This document shows, in pieces, positions 1-5,934 of a stretch of 9,110 nucleotides of DNA. The DNA comes from an uncultured Chloroflexota bacterium (lineage in GTDB: Bacteria > Chloroflexota > Chloroflexia > Chloroflexales > Roseiflexaceae): NCBI GenBank assembly GCA_937876225.1, contig CALFIC010000013.1, positions 1-9,110 on the forward strand. The letters run 5' to 3'. Under the pieces are notes generated by a model that had not been told where the DNA came from, ran no database searches, and worked only from the letters and a program-made list of their open reading frames with translations. The position numbers were made by a program, and so were the translations under genes. The number at the start of each line of letters is the position of its first letter. Within the stretch, counting starts at the first letter, position 1.

Positions 1-21
1 CTAGTGGCATGAGCCAACTAG
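1..21 (-). terminator. possible terminator hairpin downstream of the HtrA-type protease gene
   Basis: An inverted repeat begins 4 nt after the protease stop codon. CTAGTGGC (1-8) pairs with GCC (13-15) and ACTAG (17-21), with one bulged A and a 4-nt loop. This is the right position for the end of the minus-strand protease transcript. The T-run that would confirm an intrinsic terminator would lie to the left of base 1, outside the window, so the call is tentative. Confidence 0.35.
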
Positions 22-24
22 CAA

Positions 25-1224
25 TTAATTCGACTTAGGGCGTTCTCCCAATGTTACCGTAAATTCTTGTGGTTGATTATCACGCAAGACGGTTAATTTC
101 ACTACGTCGCCTGGTTTGTATTGCAGCAATACACCACGGAGTGATGCTTGCTGACCAAGTTTTATCCCCTCGAAACTCGTAATAATATCGCCCGTCTTGA
201 CACCTACTTTGCCGACAGGGCCACCATCAACTACACTCGTTACATAGGCACCTTGTTGGACGGACAACTGATATTGTTTTGCAATATCAGCGTTAATCAT
301 GCCATACGTAATCCCCAAGAATGGGTACAAGACCTGCCCAGTCGCAATCAATTGCTCACTCACGCGACGCATAATATTGGCAGGAATTGCAAAACCCAAG
401 CCTTCGGCAGATCCTGCATTTGGGTCACCACGTACCACCAACGTATTGATGCCGATGATTTCGCCCCGCATATTCAACAATGGACCACCACTATTACCCC
501 GGTTGATGGCTGCATCGGTTTGAATCAGGCCCTCAGGAGCATCTGGTCCTAAATTACGATTTAAGGCACTCACGACCCCAACCGTCACACTGTTTTTGAA
601 TTCGCCGAGTGGACTACCAATGGCAATTACCGTCTCACCTTGGCGTAATGCATCAGAATCACCAATCGGCAGATAGGCATCGATAGGGCCACTGACCTTG
701 ACCAACGCTAAATCCATCAGTGGGTCATCGCCGACTAATTCAGCCGCCCGTTGGGTTCCATCTGAAAAAATCACTTCCAAAGACGCATTGTCTGCAATCA
801 CATGATGGTTGGTAATAATATACCCGTCTGGACTAATTACGGCACCCGAACCACTTCCCGAGCTTGGGCCTTGCCCCATTACGGTATTTGTCGACAAATT
901 ATTAATCACGGTTACGACCGCTGGTGCAACCTTGGCAACCACATCCGGTACGTCCATGGCGGTTGTGGGATTTGTATTGCCGGTTGTCTGATTTGTTTCG
1001 GGTTTAGCCGTTGGAAGTACGGGAGCCGTCGGCAATACAGCCTGCGCTTGTTGTGGTTTACTCGTTGGGGCAGGTTGCTGTACGACCGTAATAGATCGAT
1101 TCGCATTGTTACGCTGAATCAAATATAACGACGTTCCTGCTCCGGCCACGGCACCAAGCACGGCACCACCGATTAACGTAAGCACTAATGCGGTAACTAC
1201 CAAAAATCCATTCCCACGTCCCAT
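25..1224 (-). CDS. htrA: HtrA/DegP-like S1C serine protease with one PDZ domain, membrane anchored
   Basis: This is an envelope protease of the HtrA (DegP/DegS/DegQ) family, which degrades or processes misfolded proteins outside the cytoplasmic membrane. With the ATG at 1224 it is 399 aa. An N-terminal hydrophobic segment (about residues 5-34) acts as anchor or signal. A Gln/Pro/Thr-rich linker follows (about 40-88), then the trypsin-like domain (about 90-295) and a single PDZ domain (about 300-390). The triad is visible: His141 in TNHHV, Asp171 in DPLMDLAL and Ser245 in NRGNSGGPL. The longest frame starts at a TTG at 1242, but the strong ribosome site AGGGGAA (1231-1237) lies inside that extension, 6 nt before the ATG, so the ATG start is preferred. 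The gene is divergent from the eIF-2B-like gene. One PDZ and a TM anchor make it DegS/HtrA-like rather than a two-PDZ DegP. Its substrate is unknown. Confidence 0.95.
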   Translation of the reverse strand: MGRGNGFLVVTALVLTLIGGAVLGAVAGAGTSLYLIQRNNANRSITVVQQPAPTSKPQQAQAVLPTAPVLPTAKPETNQTTGNTNPTTAMDVPDVVAKVAPAVVTVINNLSTNTVMGQGPSSGSGSGAVISPDGYIITNHHVIADNASLEVIFSDGTQRAAELVGDDPLMDLALVKVSGPIDAYLPIGDSDALRQGETVIAIGSPLGEFKNSVTVGVVSALNRNLGPDAPEGLIQTDAAINRGNSGGPLLNMRGEIIGINTLVVRGDPNAGSAEGLGFAIPANIMRRVSEQLIATGQVLYPFLGITYGMINADIAKQYQLSVQQGAYVTSVVDGGPVGKVGVKTGDIITSFEGIKLGQQASLRGVLLQYKPGDVVKLTVLRDNQPQEFTVTLGERPKSN

Positions 1225-1275
1225 AGTAAGTTCCCCTATCAACTAACTAGAATCGCAATGGTATCCATCGCGCAT

Positions 1276-1304
1276 ACTCTACTAGTGATACTATCACACT
1301 GCAA
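1276..1304 (-). promoter_or_regulatory. putative promoter of the HtrA-type protease gene
   Basis: On the minus strand, TTGCAG (1304-1299) and TAGAGT (1281-1276) are separated by exactly 17 bp. They would direct transcription from about 1269, giving a leader of about 45 nt. Both boxes are only partial matches to TTGACA/TATAAT, so the call rests mainly on spacing, position and the palindrome between them. Confidence 0.35.
1285..1297. promoter_or_regulatory. perfect 13-bp palindrome, candidate operator
   Basis: GTGATA-C-TATCAC is a perfect inverted repeat with 6-bp arms around one central base. It lies wholly inside the 17-bp spacer of the putative minus-strand promoter, where a bound dimeric repressor would block RNA polymerase. 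It does not match the CIRCE element of HrcA. The binding protein is unknown, and no regulator gene is encoded in the window. Confidence 0.35.
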
Positions 1305-1454
1305 ATTAAAGACCCTGTGAATACTCTATGAGCATCTGATGAAAATACCTGATTCACGCTATCACATATCATCCAGCAAAGGAGAAACCAGCACGGAGCG
1401 CGGTCGCGGTGTAGGCGTTGTAAATCACTATATCAAAATAGCGCAATTTTCAGG

Positions 1455-1460
1455 TATAAT
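1455..1460 (+). promoter_or_regulatory. -10 box of the eIF-2B-like gene
   Basis: A perfect TATAAT sits about 96 nt upstream of the preferred ATG at 1556 and predicts a start near 1467. I see no good -35 hexamer at 16-18 bp (the sequence there is around ATCAAA) and no TG extension. The promoter may therefore depend on an activator, or it may be weak. Confidence 0.4.
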
Positions 1461-1468
1461 GGTGCTTA

Positions 1469-1493
1469 CGTATCGTTCGACGTTGATGATACG
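1469..1493 (+). promoter_or_regulatory. hairpin at the 5' end of the eIF-2B-like leader
   Basis: CGTATC (1469-1474) pairs with GATACG (1488-1493). The stem extends inward by three more pairs, two of them G-U, to give about 9 bp and a 7-nt loop. The hairpin starts 2-3 nt after the predicted transcription start. A 5'-terminal stem like this often protects mRNA from decay; that role here is inferred. Confidence 0.3.
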
Positions 1494-1555
1494 GCATTGT
1501 ACCCAGCAAATAGACAAAAGCGATTGTTTATTTGTCAATTTCAAAGAGAGATTCT

Positions 1556-2437
1556 ATGATTCTCGAACAACGTTACGGTGCCGCTCAAGTCGTCATGCGT
1601 GTCACCGATGCCCTGTTGCTACGCGCAGCAACGGGACAAGCAACCTCACCTGATACCTTTCGCCACGAAATGTTCCGCACGGGGTGGATGTTTATTTGTG
1701 AACGCCGAGCAGTCGCATCGCTGGTTAACTTGGTCAATGCCATGCTCTGGGCGCTAGAAGACTGCGACACCCCCCAAGAATTACAAACTGCCGTCCAAGC
1801 GGTCATCAGTCAGTTTCGCCATCAACTCAACCAACGTGTACTCGATACCGCGACGCACAGTTTATCAATCCTTAGCAATTGCCAACGCATTATTACCCAT
1901 GGCTATAGCACGACAGTCCATTATGCCTTGCAATATGCATTGCGCAATGGTCAGCGGTTACAGGTAACCTATGTCACACCCACCAATCCCGGAGAATCCC
2001 ATGCACTTCGTGAACGAATTTCTGCGATTGGATTGAGTGTTGATACGATTCCACTTGCGCAAGTCAATTCGGTTATTCATCATTATGATGCGGTAATCGT
2101 CGGTGCAGACACCCTCGATGTCCATGGACTTACCAACAAACGCGGTACCGCACAGCTTGCCACCAGCGCACTGACGCACAATGTGCCGTTTTTTACCTTT
2201 TGCACCAGCGAAAAATTCCTCACCAATGCGTTTTATCAAGGACAAATCTCTCCGTGGCCATTCAATGACGTGCCACAACTTATGACTAGTCCCGATTTGA
2301 TTGATCGTGATATTACTCCACTCCACGAAATTAGCGGCGTCATCACCGATAGAGGCTCCCTCCCTGGACCAGCCATCGAAGCCTGGCTTGCCACCGAACA
2401 ACTCCATCCGTGGCTGAGTGGACGTGGTACACTATAA
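1556..2437 (+). CDS. eIF-2B alpha/beta/delta-fold protein, isomerase-like, probably non-catalytic
   Basis: This 293-aa protein has an N-terminal helical part (about 1-105) and a Rossmann-like C-terminal part. It belongs to the IF-2B fold shared by eIF2B alpha/beta/delta, methylthioribose-1-phosphate isomerase (MtnA) and ribose-1,5-bisphosphate isomerase. Family marks are IITHGYS (112-118), VGAD with Asp185, LTNKRGT (192-198), the strand PFFTF followed by SEKF, and a C-terminal ITDRG segment. The position held by the catalytic Cys in isomerases (THC-type motif) is Gly116. The ETRP-type motif is also altered, reading TPTNPG at 141-146. THGYS resembles the THAYS motif of eIF2B-alpha, so a sugar-phosphate or nucleotide binding role seems likelier than isomerisation. 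Bacteria lack eIF2, so the partner is unknown. The ATG at 1556 is preferred over a TTG at 1532 because AAGAGAG (1544-1550) lies 5 nt before the ATG. Confidence 0.8.
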   Translation: MILEQRYGAAQVVMRVTDALLLRAATGQATSPDTFRHEMFRTGWMFICERRAVASLVNLVNAMLWALEDCDTPQELQTAVQAVISQFRHQLNQRVLDTATHSLSILSNCQRIITHGYSTTVHYALQYALRNGQRLQVTYVTPTNPGESHALRERISAIGLSVDTIPLAQVNSVIHHYDAVIVGADTLDVHGLTNKRGTAQLATSALTHNVPFFTFCTSEKFLTNAFYQGQISPWPFNDVPQLMTSPDLIDRDITPLHEISGVITDRGSLPGPAIEAWLATEQLHPWLSGRGTL

Positions 2438-2469
2438 ACATATTTTGTCGTCACCATTAACTGTGGTAA

Positions 2470-2498
2470 TTGACAATTTCTTGATGAATTATTATCAT
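2470..2498 (+). promoter_or_regulatory. near-consensus sigma70-type promoter giving a leaderless mRNA
   Basis: A perfect TTGACA (2470-2475) is followed, after exactly 17 bp, by TATCAT (2493-2498), a 5 of 6 match to TATAAT. This places the transcription start at about 2505-2507, directly at the ATG (2507) of the next gene. There is no Shine-Dalgarno sequence before that ATG, which fits leaderless translation. Confidence 0.7.
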
Positions 2499-2506
2499 AG
2501 TTACGT

Positions 2507-3673
2507 ATGAATGACAAAACAAAACCACTCGCAGAGGGATTCGATGACGAAACCCATCTGCTCGATAAATTACTCACCGATACCACACGAGCGAAATCGC
2601 AGCGTGCGCTGACGCATGAATCGCGTCCTATTCCGGTACTGCGGCGCAATGAGCCATCCACCCGTACCAATCAACGCCCTACTGGTACCATCCGAACCAC
2701 AAATCCGCAATCCGGCGTCGACATGCGGGTCACCAATCGCATGCGTACCAACCAAACAAGCCAAACGGGCAGCATTCGGTCTACCATCACGCCTGCACCA
2801 CGTGACACGAATAGCCTACGTCAGCCCGGCGCACTCCGCACCGATAATCCTCGTGACACGAGTGGGATACGCCACACCGGGACAATCCGTCACACCAGTA
2901 GCATTACGACGCGCATCCCTCCCACCAAGCCGTTGATTTATAGTCAAGATGATGATTTATATGCCACCCTTGGTGAAGAGCCTTCATTAATCTTGACCGC
3001 AGGTACCAATCTGGTCTGGATTGTCTTGATTTGTGTGATTATTTGGTTAGGCGTCAGTATTGCCCAACATCAAAGTGGCAGCGAAACAACGATTTTGAGT
3101 AGTTACTACCAAAGCACTAATTTACGGGCCGCCGCCAAAGTAATTGGCATTACGTTACCCGAAATACCGCGTATCGATAATACCCCCAAACTCGCTATCC
3201 CCGCTGGCGAAAGTAGTGTGCTCGGACCACCAACGATTACCGCCCAACGCATTGACGAAATCTTACGCGTCCATGGCTCACCCGCTACAGGTACTGGACA
3301 ATACTGGATTGATGCAGGTCTCGAATACGGTATTGATCCGATATATGCGTTGGCGTTTTTTATGCACGAATCAAGCCTTGGCACAAATCCTGCCTGGAGT
3401 GGCATCAAGCCAGATGGGAGCACGACCCATAATATTGGCAATATTACCTGTGCTGATTACCCAACTTGTTATGGTCGATTCCGCGATTATCCCGATTGGC
3501 AAACCGGAATTCATGATTGGTTTCGACTTATTGCCGTCGAATACGTCACAAATTGGGGCGTTGCAACTGTCGAAGGCATCATCCCGCACTATGCGCCCGC
3601 CAACGACCAAAACGACGAACCCCTCTATATCGACAACGTCAAACAATTTGTTGCCCAATGGCGTCAACCATAA
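2507..3673 (+). CDS. membrane-anchored glucosaminidase/lysozyme-like protein
   Basis: This 388-aa protein has three parts. The first is a long Thr/Arg-rich N-terminal region (about 1-160) with a loosely repeated TG-[TS]-IR motif at 59-63, 87-91 and 124-128, plus variants. Next is one transmembrane helix (about 167-185), and last is an extracytoplasmic domain (about 245-386). The last domain resembles the lysozyme-like glucosaminidase family (FlgJ/LytG-like, PF01832 type). It has an acidic catalytic candidate, Glu288, in FMHESSLGT, then HNIGNI (308-313) and a Cys315/Cys321 pair that could form a disulfide outside the cell. The likely role is cleavage of peptidoglycan glycan strands during wall growth or remodelling. 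The predicted orientation is N-terminus inside, enzyme outside. The start has no ribosome site but sits at the predicted transcription start. The function of the basic cytoplasmic region is unknown. The family call is good; the exact bond cleaved is not established. Confidence 0.85.
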   Translation: MNDKTKPLAEGFDDETHLLDKLLTDTTRAKSQRALTHESRPIPVLRRNEPSTRTNQRPTGTIRTTNPQSGVDMRVTNRMRTNQTSQTGSIRSTITPAPRDTNSLRQPGALRTDNPRDTSGIRHTGTIRHTSSITTRIPPTKPLIYSQDDDLYATLGEEPSLILTAGTNLVWIVLICVIIWLGVSIAQHQSGSETTILSSYYQSTNLRAAAKVIGITLPEIPRIDNTPKLAIPAGESSVLGPPTITAQRIDEILRVHGSPATGTGQYWIDAGLEYGIDPIYALAFFMHESSLGTNPAWSGIKPDGSTTHNIGNITCADYPTCYGRFRDYPDWQTGIHDWFRLIAVEYVTNWGVATVEGIIPHYAPANDQNDEPLYIDNVKQFVAQWRQP

Positions 3674-3709
3674 TTTTGGTATATTTTTCACCACAAAAAT
3701 CTGTGCATT

Positions 3710-3739
3710 TTGAAAAACACATCCAGATATGTGCACTAT
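3710..3739 (+). promoter_or_regulatory. possible promoter of the SOUL-family gene
   Basis: TTGAAA (3710-3715, 5 of 6 to consensus) is followed after 18 bp by CACTAT (3734-3739), a weak -10. The predicted start is near 3746, about 10 nt before a strong GC stem, leaving a leader of about 83 nt. The weak -10 keeps confidence low. Confidence 0.3.
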
Positions 3740-3755
3740 GCGTATCTTATTATTA

Positions 3756-3819
3756 GGCGGCGCTTTTCGTTCTAGTTATTGTTTTCGCGCCGCCTTCGCA
3801 TAAAATCGCTAACGAAAAG
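3756..3819 (+). promoter_or_regulatory. structured leader of the SOUL-family gene, possible pseudoknot over the ribosome site
   Basis: GGCGGCGC (3756-3763) pairs perfectly with GCGCCGCC (3787-3794), an 8-bp all-GC stem with a 23-nt loop. The first loop bases TTTTCGTT (3764-3771) are the exact complement of AACGAAAA (3811-3818), which overlaps the ribosome-binding segment AAGAG (3817-3821) before the ATG at 3829. The two pairings can form an H-type pseudoknot or act as alternatives; either would cover part of the ribosome site. No T-run follows the stem on either strand, so it is not a plain intrinsic terminator. It matches no riboswitch class I can name. Confidence 0.4.
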
Positions 3820-3828
3820 AGTGAATTC

Positions 3829-4338
3829 ATGGCTACACAACACCAGCCCTACCAACTTATCAGCCAACAAGCTAACATTGAATTCCGCTATTATCCGCCT
3901 GCCACATTTGCCCGAGTACATGTGCAAGGCGACAATCTCCTTACCACGGGATTTCGCCATTTAGCCAACTATATTTTTGGTGGGAATCAAGCCAATCAAT
4001 CGATTGCAATGACGATTCCGGTAGTGCTAGAACGCGGCACCAATCAACAAGATGGGCACGTATCATTTTATTTGACCGACAAAAACGCTCCCAAACCGCA
4101 CGCTTCAGTCGTCCAGATTGCCCATCAGACAGGGCGTCACGTGGCAGCCATTACCGTGAAAGGATTCGTACGGCAAAGTACCCTTGAATCCGTTGCCACC
4201 CGCTTACATGCCACCCTTATAGCACAGGGACGAAGTTGTAGCGATACCCCAGAATTTCGCTACTACAACTCTCCTTGGCAATTTTTTGGACGCCGCAGTG
4301 ATGTACTCTTTACATTAACAGATATGCCCTCAGCATAA
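3829..4338 (+). CDS. SOUL heme-binding-family protein
   Basis: This 169-aa protein belongs to the SOUL/p22HBP family (PF04832), whose animal members bind heme or related tetrapyrroles. Marks of the family are IEFRYYPPATFARV near the N-terminus (about 17-30) and GFRHLANYIFGGNQ (about 41-54). QSIAMTIPV (about 57-65) and the C-terminal SPWQFFGRRSDVLF (about 147-160) are also typical. It has no signal peptide and is probably cytoplasmic. Its length is close to that of other bacterial members. The start at 3829 has AAGAG (3817-3821) 7 nt upstream. It ends 16 nt before the stop of the convergent glycoside hydrolase gene. The physiological ligand in bacteria is unsettled, and nothing in the neighbourhood points to heme metabolism. 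Confidence 0.9.
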   Translation: MATQHQPYQLISQQANIEFRYYPPATFARVHVQGDNLLTTGFRHLANYIFGGNQANQSIAMTIPVVLERGTNQQDGHVSFYLTDKNAPKPHASVVQIAHQTGRHVAAITVKGFVRQSTLESVATRLHATLIAQGRSCSDTPEFRYYNSPWQFFGRRSDVLFTLTDMPSA

Positions 4339-4354
4339 CCACCCCGTCAGCACG

Positions 4355-5875
4355 TTAATGGAGATCGCGGTACACATACCACGCCAGACGATAGTAACTC
4401 GGGCGGCCATCACTCTGATAGCAGGCCCCACCCGTACAATTCCCTGCCACAAACGGGATATGCACGACCCCCCATTTTTGGGCATTACTGCCTGAATCTG
4501 GGGGGAAATCTTCATATTTAAACCAAAACACCACCGGGATTTCAGGACTCCCATCACTCAATAGTCGTGACGCCAATATGCGGTAAACTGCTCCCAAATA
4601 ATTCGCCTGCCCAAGTTCGGTTTGACGGGCATACGCCACGTTATAGCCAATTTCAGTGACCCACACTGGACGCAACGGGTCATTCAGGGCTACGAGTTGC
4701 GCCCGTAACCGATTATATGCTTGAGTTTGATTACTAATCCCAATGTACGCTAATTCCCACGGATACGAATGATACGCTACGGCATCGAGCGGCCAACGCC
4801 CCAAATCACTATAGGCCTGTTGAAATGCGCTACTAGCATAAATATCTGCTAAATATGCCATATCTGTTTGGGCAGGGATGCCTACTTGCGCATCACTGCC
4901 ACGGGGATGTAAGCCTCCGAGGATAATCGGGGTAGAGGCACAGTAGGCATGTAAGTCACCATTGCGACAGGCACGATAGAGCGTCGTAGTGAGTTGAGCC
5001 ACCACCGCAGCCGGCACCGCATTCCCCACGGGACCATTGCTGGTATACCGCGGCATACGATTTTCTTCGTTGAGCACTTCTAGTGCTCCGATTTTGGAGC
5101 CATAACGGGCCACTATTTGCCATGCCCGCGCCATCCACACTTGCATATATTTGTTGTAATTGGGACCATATCTGGGGTCGGTGCTGTAGGGCCCACGGGA
5201 TAATTCATTGGCATCAACACCCATAATCACATCAAAATTGAGTAAAAGTAACACATTTATGTTGTGGCGCGGTGCCACGGTATTGATAAAGTAGTCATAG
5301 CGGCTAATCGCCGTCACGACGGTAGCCTCACTCGCCCAATAATCCGCGGGTAAACGCATATCAATGCGCACCCAGCGCACACCAAGTTGGGCCATTTCGC
5401 TACCCATTTGATCGATGGCTTGGGTATTCAACTGATTATTATTTACTTCAAAATAGGGATCGCGCCCAACAAGTCCCATCATGTCTGCGGGCACCAATGT
5501 CCCTGCGATACGCGTGGCAGTAGCGCTCACTGTCATAGTAGCAGTCTGCGTTGGTGTATTTGTACGCGTATATGTCGCAGTCCGGGTATTGGTGGATGTG
5601 CGCGTACGGGTGTCGGTACGGGTATCGGTGCGGGTACGGGTGTCGGTGCGGGTACGGGTATCGGTACGCGTACGGGTGTCGGTACGCGTACGGGTGTCGG
5701 TACGGGTCTGGGATGCCGTAACGGTTTTCGACGGTGTTGACGTCAATGACGGCGTAACAGTAATCGACGCTGTGCGTGACAACGTCGGTATGAGTGGAGT
5801 AATAGCGTCAGTCTGCGTGGGAATTACCACAAATATCATGCTGACGATAATGATAACGCCCCATAATAACCGCAA
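4355..5875 (-). CDS. secreted clan GH-A glycoside hydrolase with Thr/Arg repeat linker
   Basis: With the preferred TTG start this is a 506-aa exported protein. A signal peptide (about 1-24, hydrophobic core LLWGVIIIVSMIFVVI, cleavage near TDA) is followed by a Thr-rich linker (about 25-125) that includes TDTRTR repeats. A (beta/alpha)8-barrel-like domain then runs to the C-terminus. Clan GH-A signatures are visible: LEVLNEEN, with Glu270 as the likely acid/base, and VWVTEIGYN, with Glu408 as the likely nucleophile. AYHSYPW and VFWFKYED near the end are consistent with barrel active-site strands. The substrate is presumably a polysaccharide or glycoside outside the cell; I cannot fix the GH family (GH5- or GH39-like are options). 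A longer frame begins at a TTG at 5917, but GGAG (5884-5887) lies 8 nt before the TTG at 5875 and the shorter form has a better signal peptide. It is the last gene of the comEA-pyk cluster. Confidence 0.8.
   Translation of the reverse strand: MRLLWGVIIIVSMIFVVIPTQTDAITPLIPTLSRTASITVTPSLTSTPSKTVTASQTRTDTRTRTDTRTRTDTRTRTDTRTRTDTRTDTRTRTSTNTRTATYTRTNTPTQTATMTVSATATRIAGTLVPADMMGLVGRDPYFEVNNNQLNTQAIDQMGSEMAQLGVRWVRIDMRLPADYWASEATVVTAISRYDYFINTVAPRHNINVLLLLNFDVIMGVDANELSRGPYSTDPRYGPNYNKYMQVWMARAWQIVARYGSKIGALEVLNEENRMPRYTSNGPVGNAVPAAVVAQLTTTLYRACRNGDLHAYCASTPIILGGLHPRGSDAQVGIPAQTDMAYLADIYASSAFQQAYSDLGRWPLDAVAYHSYPWELAYIGISNQTQAYNRLRAQLVALNDPLRPVWVTEIGYNVAYARQTELGQANYLGAVYRILASRLLSDGSPEIPVVFWFKYEDFPPDSGSNAQKWGVVHIPFVAGNCTGGACYQSDGRPSYYRLAWYVYRDLH
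5594..5707 (-). repeat. 18-bp in-frame tandem repeat encoding TDTRTR units
   Basis: The linker of the glycoside hydrolase is built from about five copies of an 18-bp unit encoding TDTRTR, with one shortened 12-bp copy (TDTR). Copies differ at synonymous sites, for example GCG/TCG-type changes visible as cgggta, cgcgta and cggtgc variants. The unit length is a multiple of three, so slippage would change linker length without breaking the frame. Antisense frames through this stretch (Val/Arg or Gly/Thr repeats) are by-products. Confidence 0.85.
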
Positions 5876-5934
5876 TAGTCTTACTCCATACCCATCCGCA
5901 ATCACACAATACACCAATGACTATTGCGCACACC

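Larger units (their letters stand above)
1225..1555. other. divergent intergenic region between the protease and eIF-2B-like genes
   Basis: These roughly 330 bases between two divergent genes hold no credible gene. They contain a putative minus-strand promoter with a 13-bp palindrome, a plus-strand -10 box with a leader hairpin, and short direct repeats. ATACTCTA occurs at 1274-1281 and 1321-1328; CTATCACA occurs at 1291-1298 and 1359-1366. A plus-strand frame from 1339 runs into the next gene out of phase, has no family resemblance and is considered spurious. Confidence 0.6.

Noticed and set aside
1339..1653. Plus-strand frame of 104 codons in the divergent intergenic region
   Set aside because: It overlaps the real gene out of phase, starts upstream of the only visible -10 box and shows no domain or ribosome site.
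2438..2468. Possible terminator after the eIF-2B-like gene (ACCA/TGGT stem)
   Set aside because: Only 4 bp pair and no T-run follows, so it is not distinguishable from chance.
3144..3756. Alternative frames across the glucosaminidase gene and the following gap
   Set aside because: They are out of phase with a clear lysozyme-like domain and carry no motif of their own.
3756..3794. GC stem read as an intrinsic terminator
   Set aside because: Neither strand has a T-run after the stem (TTCGCATAAAA on plus, TAATAATAAG on minus), and the 23-nt loop is too large for a typical terminator.
5594..5707. Short regular repeats considered as a CRISPR or integration array
   Set aside because: Units are 18 bp without spacers, keep a continuous reading frame and encode a protein linker.
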